Positions 26,512 to 35,564 of a DNA stretch of 64,000 nt are shown here, one piece after another. Made by a program: the position numbers and the translations under genes. This DNA is from Erythrobacter sp. EC-HK427 (lineage in GTDB: Bacteria; Pseudomonadota; Alphaproteobacteria; Sphingomonadales; Sphingomonadaceae). Numbering within the stretch: the first letter of the stretch is position 1; each line of letters begins with the position of its first letter. The notes under the pieces were generated by a model. The model made no database searches. It was not told where the DNA came from and saw nothing but the letters and a program-made list of their open reading frames with translations. The DNA lies in contig NZ_LR701479.1 in assembly GCF_902498745.1 (NCBI RefSeq), positions 190,292-254,291 of the forward strand. The letters are read 5' to 3'.

Positions 26512-27428
26512 CAGGCGGGCGCTTCCTTGTCCAGAAAGGCATCGATCGCGGCCAGCGCCCTGTCACGCACCGGATCAGCCTCGCGCAGGATTTCGTGCGC
26601 GGACTCGCTCCCGAACACCAGCGAATCGACATTGGGTAGCCGCGCCAGCGCACTGCGGATGGCGGCGGGGCTGACCAGCTTGTCGGCATCGGTCGCGACA
26701 ATGAAGGTCGGCGTCGCGACGCTTTCCAGCGCGCCGCGTGCGAACATAGCAGTAGAGCTTTGCATCGCGCCGCGCACCCAGCCCCAACTGCCCGGGCCAA
26801 GCTCCAGCTCGGGCCGCGTGCGCCGCCACCACAGCTCGTCCTCATACCGCGCCTTGTCGTGGGTCAGCAGCAGCTGGCGCATACTGGGCGTCACACCCGG
26901 CTTCTCGCTCATCTTCCATGCCGGACGCTTGGGATCGCCGATCCGCGCCATCACATTAGCGAAACCGCGCTTCAGCGGCATCGGCACAAATTCGGGCGAA
27001 ACGTCGAGCATCGGGGCCGACAGCACCAGTGCTACGGGCATCGGGTCGAGCACTTTTTCCAGCACCGCGCGCAGGCACAGATGGCCGCCCATCGAATGGC
27101 CGACCAGCACCAGCGGGCCCTTTTGGCTGGCCGCCCAGCCACGCCAGTAATCGGCGAGATCGGCAATCCACAGCGCGAAATCATCGATATGGCCGGTACG
27201 GTTGTCATTGCCGAGCCGGCCCGAGCCGCCCTGCCCGCGCCAGTCCGCCGCCTGCACTTGCCAACCTTTCAGCCGCCAGTGTTCGAAACTTTCGAGATAC
27301 TTCTCATAGGCATCACCGCGCCCTGCCATAAACAGCGTCGCCCCGCGCCCCGCGGTCTCCGCAGGCGGCGCAGGCCAGGTGATATGGCGGATCGCGTGTC
27401 CGTCTGCCGCGCGCCACGTCCCCTCCAC
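26511..27428 (-). CDS. Alpha/beta hydrolase (lysophospholipase/monoacylglycerol lipase type)
   Basis: The 305-residue protein is a serine hydrolase. The nucleophile elbow is VGHSMGGHLCLR, the Asp is in VATDADKLVSP, and the His is in SESAHEILRE. The pattern of an early DWRGQGGSGRLG loop with a helical cap is that of the Hydrolase_4 lipase group. No signal peptide is present, so it is cytoplasmic. The start is GTG 27428 with a weak ribosome-binding site. It is coupled to the oxidoreductase downstream. Confidence 0.85.
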   Translation of the reverse strand: MEGTWRAADGHAIRHITWPAPPAETAGRGATLFMAGRGDAYEKYLESFEHWRLKGWQVQAADWRGQGGSGRLGNDNRTGHIDDFALWIADLADYWRGWAASQKGPLVLVGHSMGGHLCLRAVLEKVLDPMPVALVLSAPMLDVSPEFVPMPLKRGFANVMARIGDPKRPAWKMSEKPGVTPSMRQLLLTHDKARYEDELWWRRTRPELELGPGSWGWVRGAMQSSTAMFARGALESVATPTFIVATDADKLVSPAAIRSALARLPNVDSLVFGSESAHEILREADPVRDRALAAIDAFLDKEAPA

Positions 27429-27580
27429 CGCAGCGGCGGGAATAGAACGCCTGTCAAAGGCAGGAACGGCATCGCCGGCGACAAGGCTTGCTGTTTGGCT
27501 AATTTCAACCTCCTGCCTGTGGTTACTTTTTAGTAAGTGATACGCGCTAGCACGATGTTCCAGATCACTTTGGGGACATC

Positions 27581-28090
27581 ATGTTGGACGATCCGATCAA
27601 ATACGGCCTGCTCGGTGCATTGGCAATTGCGCTGCTTATCGCAGCCTTCACCGATCTCAAGAGCCGCCGCATCGCCAACTGGCTAAATCTCGCGATTGCG
27701 CTGGGCGCTCCGCTGTACTGGTTTGCCAGCGGCATGAGCATCTGGCCCGACATGGCGATCCAGCTGGGTCTGGGCGTTGCCGCGTTTCTGGGCTTTTCCG
27801 CCCTGTTCGCGATGAAGTGGATGGGCGGCGGCGATGTCAAGCTGCTGACCGCTTTGGCGCTCTGGATGACGCCCGCGGTCTATTTGAAACTGCTTATCAT
27901 GATGGCGCTGCTGGGCGGCGTTCTGACACTGATTTTCGGTGCCTGGAACGTGATGTCGCGCCGCAATGCGAAAAGCAGCGAGAAAAATCCGCTGACGATC
28001 CCCTACGGCGTGGCCATCGCGCTCGCCGGTCTGTGGAGCATCGGCAGCTTTTACATCCCTGCTTCTGCCATCGCGGGAGTGACGGGGTGA
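27581..28090 (+). CDS. cpaA: Prepilin peptidase CpaA (Tad/Flp pilus)
   Basis: The 169-residue protein has about six membrane helices and the type IV prepilin peptidase aspartates: AFTDLKSRRIANW and MGGGDVKLL (GxGD). It cleaves the Flp prepilin leader. It lacks the N-terminal methylase domain, as is normal for the CpaA/TadV subclass. It is the first gene of the Tad cluster, with GGGGA five bases before ATG. The pilin gene itself is not seen in the window. Confidence 0.92.
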   Translation: MLDDPIKYGLLGALAIALLIAAFTDLKSRRIANWLNLAIALGAPLYWFASGMSIWPDMAIQLGLGVAAFLGFSALFAMKWMGGGDVKLLTALALWMTPAVYLKLLIMMALLGGVLTLIFGAWNVMSRRNAKSSEKNPLTIPYGVAIALAGLWSIGSFYIPASAIAGVTG

Positions 28091-28165
28091 ACCTCATTTT
28101 AACCAATGCCGCGCTATCCGGCGCAACCGTTACTGCAAGATCCAACTGAGGGGGCTTGACGCACC

Positions 28166-29227
28166 ATGGATAAGAAGAAGCTCATTTTGCTGGTAGGAGC
28201 GCTGGTCATAGCGATCGGCACAGCTCTTGCTGCCCGGAGTATGTTCGCCGGTGCCGCAACGCCCGAGGTTGAAGCCGCTGCGCCGGAGCCGGAAGGCCCC
28301 AAGGTGCTGGTAGCTAAGCGCAACCTGCCGGTCGGCACGATCATCACCGCCGATGCCATGGCCTATCAACTGTGGCCCCAGGAATTGGTGCAGGACGCTT
28401 ACTTCATCGACGGCGAATCCAATATGGAATCGCTGCTCGGTACGGTGGTGCGTCACCCGATCACCGCTGGTGAGCCGGTAACGCAGGGCTCGCTCGTCTC
28501 GCCTGGCGACCGCGGCTTCCTTGCCGCTGCGCTTGGGCCGGGTATGCGCGCTGTGACGATCCCCGTTTCCGCCCGTACGGGTGTGGCTGGCTTCATCTTC
28601 CCGGGTGACCGGGTGGATATGGTGCTGACGCAGACCGTGGCTGGTGAAGGCGGTGCAGGCGCACCGCTGCAAACCTCGGAAACGATCCTGACCAATCTGC
28701 GCGTGCTCGCCACCGACCAGCAGGCTGAAACCACTTCCGATGAAGAAGGCCGCACGGTTGTCCGCGCTTTCAGCACGGTGACGCTCGAAGTAACTCCGCG
28801 CATCGCCGAAAAGATCGCCGTGGCGCAGACCATCGGCACGATCAGCCTGTCGCTGCGCTCGATTGCCGACAACCAGACCGAGCTCGACCGCGCCCTTGCT
28901 TCGGGTGACATCAACCTGCCCGAAAACGCTTCGCCGGAAGAGGAAGAAGCCCTGCTTCGCAGTGCCGTCGCCCGCCCGGGTGAAGGCGGCACGACTTTCG
29001 TGACCGGCGGTGATGTGTCGCGCTTCCAGCGCAGCACGGTGCCGACCGCTCCGGCTGTGCGTGATGCAGCTCCCGCCGCTCCGGTGCAGGTGCAGGTTCA
29101 GGGTGGAAATGCGGCACCCGCCGCGCCCGCTGGCCCCACCGTGCGCGTCCGCCGCGGTACGGCCACCACCGTCGAACCCGTCAATCGCGGCGAAGGCCGT
29201 CTGCTTGACCGGCAGGGGGGTCGGTAA
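28166..29227 (+). CDS. cpaB: Flp pilus assembly protein CpaB (RcpC)
   Basis: The 353-residue protein has an N-terminal membrane helix (LILLVGALVIAIGTALAA), a SAF domain (VLVAKRNLPVGTIITADAMA) and the RcpC/CpaB domain (GFIFPGDRVDMVLTQ). The C-terminal Ala/Pro/Val-rich tail is low-complexity. It probably acts in the periplasm with the secretin. It lies 75 bases after cpaA and five bases before the next open frame. Confidence 0.92.
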   Translation: MDKKKLILLVGALVIAIGTALAARSMFAGAATPEVEAAAPEPEGPKVLVAKRNLPVGTIITADAMAYQLWPQELVQDAYFIDGESNMESLLGTVVRHPITAGEPVTQGSLVSPGDRGFLAAALGPGMRAVTIPVSARTGVAGFIFPGDRVDMVLTQTVAGEGGAGAPLQTSETILTNLRVLATDQQAETTSDEEGRTVVRAFSTVTLEVTPRIAEKIAVAQTIGTISLSLRSIADNQTELDRALASGDINLPENASPEEEEALLRSAVARPGEGGTTFVTGGDVSRFQRSTVPTAPAVRDAAPAAPVQVQVQGGNAAPAAPAGPTVRVRRGTATTVEPVNRGEGRLLDRQGGR

Positions 29228-29292
29228 CCGCCATGATCCGCACGCTTAACGTGACACGCCAATCCACCGCCTCCGTTTCGAAAGGCAAGATT

Positions 29293-30843
29293 ATGACCAG
29301 CCGTCTTATGAAGACAGTTATGAGCGCCGCTGTGGCACTCGCGCCGCTGGCAATGCTGCCGGCCACGCAGGCCCAGGCCCAGACGATCCGTCCGGCACAG
29401 GATCTCGTCCTGTCGATCGGTCGCGGTGAACTGGTGACTGTGCCCGGCAATATGGCCGACATCTTCGTTGCCGATAACACCATCGCCGATGTGCAGGTGC
29501 GGTCGGAACGGCAGCTTTATGTCTTCGGCCTCGCCGGGGGTGAGACCACGATTTACGCCAGCAATTCCGCAGGCGATATTATCTGGTCGGCCAATATCCG
29601 CGTCGGATCAAACATCGATAGCGTCGACCAGATGCTGTCGCTGGCGATGCCCGAAGCGAATATCTCGGTCTCCACCATGGGCAGCAACACTGTGCTGCTG
29701 ACCGGCACGGTTGCCGCGCCGGAAGACGCCGCCGAAGCCGAACGGCTGGTGCAGGCCTTCGTGGGCGAGGACGCCAATGTGATTTCCCGCCTGCGCATGG
29801 CAACGCCGCTGCAAGTGATGCTGCGTGTCCGCTTTGCCGAAGTCAGCCGCTCGCTGGTGCGCAATATCGGCATGAACCTGTCGACTGTGGACAGCACGGA
29901 CGGCTTCCGCTTCGGGCTCGGCCAGGGCCGTTCGCCCTTCTCGCAGGTTACCCCGGGCGGCGCACCCGTCGCTGTGGGCGGCAATCTGGAAGGCGAAGGC
30001 TACAACATCGTCGACCAGATTTCGCCAGGTTCAACGCTGGCTGCCTTTGGCGAGTTTCTCGGCCTCGATATCGGCTCTGCGCTCGACCTTGGCGAACGCC
30101 GCGGGCTGGTGACGACGCTGTCGGAACCGACGCTGGTCGCGTTGTCGGGGGAAACCGCGCAGTTTCATGCCGGTGGCCAGTTCCCGATCCCGCTGAGTCA
30201 GGGCTTGGGCACCACCACCGTCCAGTATCGCGATTTCGGGGTCAGCCTGGTTTACACGCCGACCGTGCTTTCGAATGGCCGGATTTCGATCCGCGTGCGT
30301 CCGGAAGTCTCCGAGCTGTCAACGCAGGGCGCGGTTGTCCTCAACGGCTTCCAGATCCCGGCGCTGACGATCCGCAGCGCGGAAACTTCGATCGAGCTCG
30401 GCTCGGGCGAGAGCTTCATGATCGCGGGTCTGATGCAGAACAGCTCGCAGAGCACGGTCGACCAGATCCCCGGCGTGGGCGATATGCCGATCATCGGCAA
30501 TCTGTTCCGTTCGACCGAGTTCCGCCGCGGCGAAACCGAGCTGGTGATCGTGGTGACGCCGTATCTGGTGCAGCCGGTCAATGATCGTGACATCCGCCTG
30601 CCGACCGATGGCTATGGCGTGCCGGGTGCTGCCGAACAGACCTTGTTCGGCCGCGAAACCAGCAACCAGCCGGGCGAACGCCCGATGCCGCGTCCCGCCA
30701 ATGGCGGCCCCAATGGCCCCGATCTCAGCCTGATCGACCAGACGGGCACCGCGCTTGCCGGTGGCCAGCAGCCGCAAGGCGCGCCGGCCCAGTCGGCCAG
30801 CGCCTCCGCCCTGCCCGGCTTCAGCTTCAACAACGGAGAGTGA
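29293..30843 (+). CDS. cpaC: Tad pilus secretin CpaC (RcpA)
   Basis: This protein has about 516 residues from the ATG at 29293, which has AAAGG at good spacing and opens a clear signal peptide ending at QAQAQ. The N-terminal pilus-formation domain (LVLSIGRGELVTVPGNMADIF) and a BON-like region precede the secretin domain, with SEPTLVALSGETAQF and VGDMPIIGNLFRSTEFRRGETEL. It forms the outer-membrane channel of the pilus. An upstream in-frame ATG at 29233 would add 20 residues. The Pro/Gln/Ala-rich tail is longer than usual. Confidence 0.93.
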   Translation: MTSRLMKTVMSAAVALAPLAMLPATQAQAQTIRPAQDLVLSIGRGELVTVPGNMADIFVADNTIADVQVRSERQLYVFGLAGGETTIYASNSAGDIIWSANIRVGSNIDSVDQMLSLAMPEANISVSTMGSNTVLLTGTVAAPEDAAEAERLVQAFVGEDANVISRLRMATPLQVMLRVRFAEVSRSLVRNIGMNLSTVDSTDGFRFGLGQGRSPFSQVTPGGAPVAVGGNLEGEGYNIVDQISPGSTLAAFGEFLGLDIGSALDLGERRGLVTTLSEPTLVALSGETAQFHAGGQFPIPLSQGLGTTTVQYRDFGVSLVYTPTVLSNGRISIRVRPEVSELSTQGAVVLNGFQIPALTIRSAETSIELGSGESFMIAGLMQNSSQSTVDQIPGVGDMPIIGNLFRSTEFRRGETELVIVVTPYLVQPVNDRDIRLPTDGYGVPGAAEQTLFGRETSNQPGERPMPRPANGGPNGPDLSLIDQTGTALAGGQQPQGAPAQSASASALPGFSFNNGE

Positions 30844-30848
30844 TCCCC

Positions 30849-31511
30849 ATGATGTATCCTGCAAAACGCATCGCCATGACGGCGCTTGCTCTCTCGCTTG
30901 GTGCCGGACTGTCGGCCTGCGGCACGCTGAATGAAGGCCCACAGAACATGACGCTTTACAGCGTCCACCAGCCGGTTGTTGAGCGCCAGAACTTCGCGCT
31001 TGATCTCGCCGCCAATGGCGCCGGGCTGAGCGTTCCCGAACAGGCGCGGCTTGCCGACTGGTTCGAGACGCTTGATCTGGGATATGGCGACCGCGTGGCC
31101 ATCGACGATCCGATGGCGAGCCGCGCAGTGACCGAAGACGTCGCTGCCGTCGCCAGCCGCTTCGGCATTCTGCTGAGCGAAGGCGCGCCGATCACCGAAG
31201 GTTATGTCAATCCGGGCAATGTCCGGGTGGTGGTGACGCGGTCCAGCGCGCATGTTCCCGGATGCCCCGACTGGCGCGACCAGTATGGCTTCAACCAGGG
31301 CAACCAGACCTCGCCCGGCTATGGTTGCGCCGTGAACAGCAACATGGCCGCCATGATCGCCGATCCCGAGCACCTGCTCAACGGCGCAAGCGGCACCGGC
31401 AACACCGTTGTCCAGACGTCCAACCGCGCAATCGGTGCCTATCGTGATGCCGAGCCCACGGGCGCAGGCGGCACCACGCTGCCCGAAGTTACCGGCGGAG
31501 GGGGTGAATAA
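30849..31511 (+). CDS. cpaD: Tad pilus lipoprotein CpaD
   Basis: The protein has about 220 residues, with ATG 30849 preceded by GGAGAG from the end of cpaC. The lipoprotein signal peptide ends in LSAC near residue 22. The CpaD domain contains LSVPEQARLADW and VVVTRSSAHVPGCPDW, with later NSNMAAMIADPEHLL typical of the family (also called pilus lipoprotein). It assists assembly of the outer-membrane secretin. It ends one base before cpaE. Confidence 0.92.
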   Translation: MMYPAKRIAMTALALSLGAGLSACGTLNEGPQNMTLYSVHQPVVERQNFALDLAANGAGLSVPEQARLADWFETLDLGYGDRVAIDDPMASRAVTEDVAAVASRFGILLSEGAPITEGYVNPGNVRVVVTRSSAHVPGCPDWRDQYGFNQGNQTSPGYGCAVNSNMAAMIADPEHLLNGASGTGNTVVQTSNRAIGAYRDAEPTGAGGTTLPEVTGGGGE

Positions 31512-31512
31512 A

Positions 31513-32811
31513 ATGAGCAATTCCTGGAAACCCGGCCCGCTCGGCAACCGCGATCCATTCTCGGCCTATATTTGCGACGATGGCGCGCTCGATGCGCTGC
31601 GCCCGGTCGTGATCGAAATGGGCTGGCAGATCGAAAAGTGCAACAAAGGCGGCCTGCGCAACGCGATCCAGTCGCTGTCTATCGCTGCCAGCCCGGCCAT
31701 CCTGATGGTCGACCTGTCAGAAAGCGGTGACCCGCTCAACGATATCAACGCGCTGGCAGAGGTTTGCGAACCCGGCACGGTGGTGATCGCGGTGGGTCAG
31801 GTGAACGATGTGCGCCTCTATCGCGACCTGCTCTCCAGCGGCATCCACGATTACCTGCTGAAGCCGCTATCGGCCAGCCAGCTGCGCGATTCGTTGACGC
31901 AGGCGCAGGCCGTTTTCTCCTCGCCCCGCAATGGCGGCGATGGCGATCAGGAACATGAGCACGTCGCCACCGCTGTTGTTGGTACGCGCGGCGGCGTTGG
32001 TGCCTCGACGCTGGCAACCTCGCTCGCTTGGCTGTTCTCGATCGAGCACGAACGTTCGACCGCGCTACTCGATCTGGATGTCCATTTCGGCACCGGCGCG
32101 CTGTCGCTCGATCTGGAGCCGGGCCGCGGCCTGACCGACGCGATCGACAATCCCAGCCGCATCGACGGCCTGTTTATCGAACGCGCAATGATCCGCGCCA
32201 ACGATAACCTTGCCATCATGTCGGCCGAGGCTCCGATCAACTCGCCGCTGATGACCGACGGCACGGCCTTCCTGCAACTGGAGGAAGAATTCCGCCAAGC
32301 CTTCGACATGACGGTGATCGATCTGCCGCGCAATATGCTGATCAACTTCCCCCACCTGTTGCAGGATGTGAATGTGGTGACGCTGGTGACCGAGCTGACG
32401 CTCGCCTCTGCCCGCGATACGATCCGCATCCTATCCTGGCTCAAGCAAAACGCGCCGGGTGCCCACCCGATGATCGTTTGCAACAAGATGCAGACCGGCG
32501 CGGCGGAAATCAGCAAGGCCGATTTCGAAGCCTCCATCGAACGCCCGATCAATTTCCAGATTCCGTTCGACCAGAAGGCGGCGGCCAATGCGGCCAAGCT
32601 GGGCCAGACCTTCGCCGAAGCCAACAAGGGCAGCCGCGCGGTCGCGCCGATCCGTGAAATCGCCAAGACGATTGTCGGCGTTGCGACAGATGACGGTGCC
32701 AGCCTCGAAAACCTCGGCAAGAAGCCCTCGATGCTCAGCGGTTTCGATCTGAAATCGCTGCTCGGCGGCGGGAAGAAGGCCGCAGCAAAAGAAGCGGCTG
32801 ACGCAGACTAA
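31513..32811 (+). CDS. cpaE: Tad pilus localisation ATPase-like protein CpaE
   Basis: This protein has about 432 residues. The N-terminal part resembles a receiver domain (LMVDLSESGDPLNDINALAE), and the rest is a MinD/ParA-like ATPase with the deviant Walker motif GTRGGVGASTLATSLAW and the switch region VIDLPRN. CpaE proteins position the Tad machine in other alphaproteobacteria. The start at 31513 follows the cpaD stop closely. The C-terminal Lys/Ala-rich tail is lineage-specific. The ATPase CpaF, normally next, is missing. Confidence 0.93.
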   Translation: MSNSWKPGPLGNRDPFSAYICDDGALDALRPVVIEMGWQIEKCNKGGLRNAIQSLSIAASPAILMVDLSESGDPLNDINALAEVCEPGTVVIAVGQVNDVRLYRDLLSSGIHDYLLKPLSASQLRDSLTQAQAVFSSPRNGGDGDQEHEHVATAVVGTRGGVGASTLATSLAWLFSIEHERSTALLDLDVHFGTGALSLDLEPGRGLTDAIDNPSRIDGLFIERAMIRANDNLAIMSAEAPINSPLMTDGTAFLQLEEEFRQAFDMTVIDLPRNMLINFPHLLQDVNVVTLVTELTLASARDTIRILSWLKQNAPGAHPMIVCNKMQTGAAEISKADFEASIERPINFQIPFDQKAAANAAKLGQTFAEANKGSRAVAPIREIAKTIVGVATDDGASLENLGKKPSMLSGFDLKSLLGGGKKAAAKEAADAD

Positions 32812-32818
32812 ACGGGTA

Positions 32819-32843
32819 CAGGGGCGGGCCTCCCCCGCCCCTG
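32819..32843 (+). other. GC-rich hairpin between cpaE and tadB
   Basis: CAGGGGCGGG (32819-32828) pairs with CCCGCCCCTG (32834-32843). There is no T-run, so it is not a classic terminator. It could weaken or stabilise the transcript between cpaE and tadB. It sits where cpaF would be expected. Confidence 0.6.
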
Positions 32844-32900
32844 CCACCGCCCGAACTCGGGCACACGGACTGACACTTTTTAGGTGAGAGAAGAGCGATC

Positions 32901-33872
32901 ATGAACATCATCCAGCTCGTGCTTGTGGCCGGTGGCCTGATGGGTTTGATGATCCTCGGCTATTTGCTGATGAACGGCAAATCGCCTGCCAAGGAAGGCC
33001 AGCGCCGGCTTGAATCGCTGCGCCACCGCCATTCCGAAAGCACGATCGACAAGGTCGAAAGCCAGCTGAAAAAGGCCATTGCCGCGCGCAAGCCCAAGCG
33101 GTTTGTCGCTGCTGGTTCCGGCTCGCGCATCCAGGCGCTGGCGATTCGATTGAACCGCACCGGCAAGGGCTGGACGGTCAGCAATTACATGTACACATCG
33201 GTCGGCATTGCCGTGGGCATCACTGCGCTGCTGTATTTGCAAACCGGCGCGGCGCTGCTGTCGCTCGGCATCGGGCTGCTGATCGGCGCGGGTGTGCCGC
33301 ACCTTGTGGTGGGCAGCTTCATCAAGCGCCGCACCGCCGCTTTCAACGCGAAATTCCCCGATGCCATCGAATTGCTGGTGCGCGGCTTGCGTTCGGGTCT
33401 GCCGGTGGCGGAAACGCTGACCGTTGTCGGGCAGGAAGTCCCCGGCCCCGTGGGTGTCGAATTCCGCCAGGTGGTGGAACGCATCAAGATCGGCCGCACC
33501 ATGGAAGAATCCTTGCAGGAAACCGCTGACCGGTTGGGCACTGCCGAATTCCAGTTCTTCGTCATTACGCTGGCGATCCAGCGCGAGACGGGCGGCAACC
33601 TTGCCGAAACGCTTTCCAACCTGTCCGACGTGCTGCGCAAGCGCGCGCAGATGAAGCTGAAGATCAAGGCGATGAGCTCGGAATCGAAGGCGTCTGCCTA
33701 CATCGTCGGCGCGCTGCCCTTTATCGTCTTCGGCATGATCTACTGGATCAACCCGAGCTATATCGGCGGCTTCTTCTCCGATGACCGGCTGATCGCCACC
33801 GGCCTGTTCGGCCTCGTGTGGATGGCCATCGGCGCGGGCATCATGGCCAAAATGGTCAGCTTCGAAATCTAA
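32901..33872 (+). CDS. tadB: Tad pilus inner-membrane platform protein TadB
   Basis: The 323-residue protein has membrane helices at both ends and the type II secretion F domain, including IELLVRGLRSGLPVAETL, QEVPGPVGVEF and ETGGNLAETLSNLSDVLRKR. With TadC it forms the platform on which the CpaF ATPase acts. It is separated from cpaE by 89 bases with the hairpin. The ribosome-binding site is weak (GAGAGAAGAG). Confidence 0.92.
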   Translation: MNIIQLVLVAGGLMGLMILGYLLMNGKSPAKEGQRRLESLRHRHSESTIDKVESQLKKAIAARKPKRFVAAGSGSRIQALAIRLNRTGKGWTVSNYMYTSVGIAVGITALLYLQTGAALLSLGIGLLIGAGVPHLVVGSFIKRRTAAFNAKFPDAIELLVRGLRSGLPVAETLTVVGQEVPGPVGVEFRQVVERIKIGRTMEESLQETADRLGTAEFQFFVITLAIQRETGGNLAETLSNLSDVLRKRAQMKLKIKAMSSESKASAYIVGALPFIVFGMIYWINPSYIGGFFSDDRLIATGLFGLVWMAIGAGIMAKMVSFEI

Positions 33873-33885
33873 GGCGGAGGACGAC

Positions 33886-34926
33886 ATGACCCTTTTGAGC
33901 TTCGCCCCCGCATCCGGCCCCACCCTACTTGGCGTGGATGTTATTCTGGTCGGCACAATCCTCGCAGGGATTGCCGCTGCGGCCACGATGTTTGCGATCT
34001 ATGCCGCCGTCACGGTGAAAGACCCGATGGCCAAGCGCGTAAAGGCGCTGAATGATCGCCGTGCCGAGCTGAAAACCGGTATGCTCACCCAGACGTCCAA
34101 AAAGCGTCAGAGCCTGGTGCGCAAGACCGATACGACCGAGAAGGTCAAAGACACGCTGCAAGGTATGCGCGTGTTGCAGGAAGACCAGGTGAAAGTCATT
34201 CAGCAGAAGCTGGCGCAGGCCGGTTTCCGCAACAAGGAATACGCCGTCGTCATCATCTTCGCGCGCATGATCCTGCCGATTGTGCTCGGCCTGCTTGGCG
34301 TGGTGGTATTCTACTGGACGGATACTTTCCCCGAATGGGGCAGCATGAAGCGCTTTGGCGGCTTCGCGGCGATGGTGATTGCCGGATATAAGGGCCCCGA
34401 AGTCTATCTGAAGAACATCGCCAACAAGCGCACCAAGGCGATCCAGAAGGGCCTGCCCGACGCGCTCGACCTGCTGGTGATCTGCGCCGAAGCCGGTTTG
34501 ACGGTGGACGCCGCCTTCAACCGCGTCGCCCGCGAACTGGGCCGCGCTTACCCCGAACTCGGTGACGAATTCGCCCTGACCGCCATCGAGCTCGCCTTCC
34601 TCACCGAACGGCGTCAGGCGTTCGAAAACCTTGCCTATCGCGTCGATCTGGATGCGGTGCGCGGGGTGGTGACGACGATGATCCAGACCGAACGCTACGG
34701 CACACCGCTCGCTTCCGCGCTGCGTGTGCTTTCGGCCGAATTCCGCAACGAGCGGATGATGCGCGCCGAAGAAAAAGCCGCCCGTCTGCCCGCGATTATG
34801 ACGGTGCCGCTGATCCTGTTCATTCTGCCGGTGCTGTTCATCGTGATCCTTGGCCCTGCGGCCTGTTCGATCGGCGACGCCTTCTCCGGCGACGGCCCAG
34901 GCAGCAACCCGCCGCCACCGAGTTAA
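33886..34926 (+). CDS. tadC: Tad pilus inner-membrane platform protein TadC
   Basis: The 346-residue protein is a second T2SSF-domain protein, with KGLPDALDLLVICAEAGLTVDAAF, LTERRQAFENLAYRVDLDAV and a C-terminal membrane helix (TVPLILFILPVLFIVILGP). It lies 13 bases after tadB with AGGCGGAGGA before the start. It is the last gene of the cluster, and a strong terminator follows. No TadD/E/F/G genes follow. Confidence 0.92.
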   Translation: MTLLSFAPASGPTLLGVDVILVGTILAGIAAAATMFAIYAAVTVKDPMAKRVKALNDRRAELKTGMLTQTSKKRQSLVRKTDTTEKVKDTLQGMRVLQEDQVKVIQQKLAQAGFRNKEYAVVIIFARMILPIVLGLLGVVVFYWTDTFPEWGSMKRFGGFAAMVIAGYKGPEVYLKNIANKRTKAIQKGLPDALDLLVICAEAGLTVDAAFNRVARELGRAYPELGDEFALTAIELAFLTERRQAFENLAYRVDLDAVRGVVTTMIQTERYGTPLASALRVLSAEFRNERMMRAEEKAARLPAIMTVPLILFILPVLFIVILGPAACSIGDAFSGDGPGSNPPPPS

Positions 34927-34951
34927 ACTTTCACCTGGCTTCGGCCAAAAG

Positions 34952-34990
34952 AAACCCCCGCACAGCCTTGGCCGTTCGGGGGTTTTTTGT
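34952..34990 (+). terminator. Rho-independent terminator after tadC
   Basis: AAACCCCCG pairs with CGGGGGTTT, with an inner GCC-TT-GGC hairpin and a TTTTTT tail. It closes the Tad operon. Confidence 0.9.
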
Positions 34991-35019
34991 TTGCTGAGAG
35001 ATTGCTTAGCGGATGCCGC

Positions 35020-35517
35020 CTAACGAATACCGTAGCCGCCGGTAAAGCTGGCCTCGGACAGATCCTCTGCCTGATGCCGGGCTTTCTGCAGAAGCGAGCG
35101 GAAGAGGTCGAGCTCCTCGGGTGAAAAGCCCGCAAACAGCTTGCGTTCCATTTCCAGCGCCAGCGGCAGGATTTCGGAATGCATCGCCACGCCGTCCTCG
35201 CTCAAGTCGAGCAGGTGCGAGCGGCCATCCTGTTCGTTGGGGCGGCGCTGCGCAAGACCGCGCTCTTCCAGCACCTTGCACGCGCGGTTGACCGCCACCT
35301 TGTCCATCAGCGTGCGCTTGGTGAGATCGCGCTGCGTCAGCGCGCCCGCATCGCCAAGCACCGCCATCACCCGCCATTCGGGGATGCTGAGACCCCAGCG
35401 TTGGCGGTATTCCATAGCGATCCGTCCGCTCACCGCATTGGAGGCGAGGGACAGCTGATACGGGAGAAAGCGGGCGAGTGTGCTGGTTGGTTGCATAAGC
35501 AACAACATTGTTGGCAT
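35020..35517 (-). CDS. MarR-family transcriptional regulator
   Basis: This protein has up to 165 residues. The winged helix-turn-helix is clear: LSIPEWRVMAVLGDAGALTQRDLTKRT, the recognition helix MDKVAVNRACKVLEERG, and the wing RRPNEQDGRSHLLDLS. The sense of regulation and the ligand are unknown. Starts at 35517, 35508 and 35496 are possible, and none has a good ribosome-binding site. Two short palindromes overlap this region, which fits autoregulation. The neighbours, the Tad locus and mtnP, give no clear hint of the target. Confidence 0.88.
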   Translation of the reverse strand: MPTMLLLMQPTSTLARFLPYQLSLASNAVSGRIAMEYRQRWGLSIPEWRVMAVLGDAGALTQRDLTKRTLMDKVAVNRACKVLEERGLAQRRPNEQDGRSHLLDLSEDGVAMHSEILPLALEMERKLFAGFSPEELDLFRSLLQKARHQAEDLSEASFTGGYGIR

Positions 35518-35533
35518 TTTGCCATTTTGGCAA
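35503..35533 (-). promoter_or_regulatory. Two palindromes at the MarR gene start
   Basis: TTGCCATTTTGGCAA (35519-35533, arms of six) and CAACATTGTTG (35503-35513, arms of five) lie at or just before the possible starts. MarR proteins usually bind such palindromes and autoregulate. The assignment is by position only. Confidence 0.45.
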
Positions 35534-35564
35534 GGATGTTAATGTTTGCAGCGCCTCCGCCGCA

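Noticed and set aside
32812-32900. Possible remains of a cpaF gene between cpaE and tadB
   Set aside because: The 89 bases translate in no frame into a recognisable ATPase fragment; only a hairpin is present.
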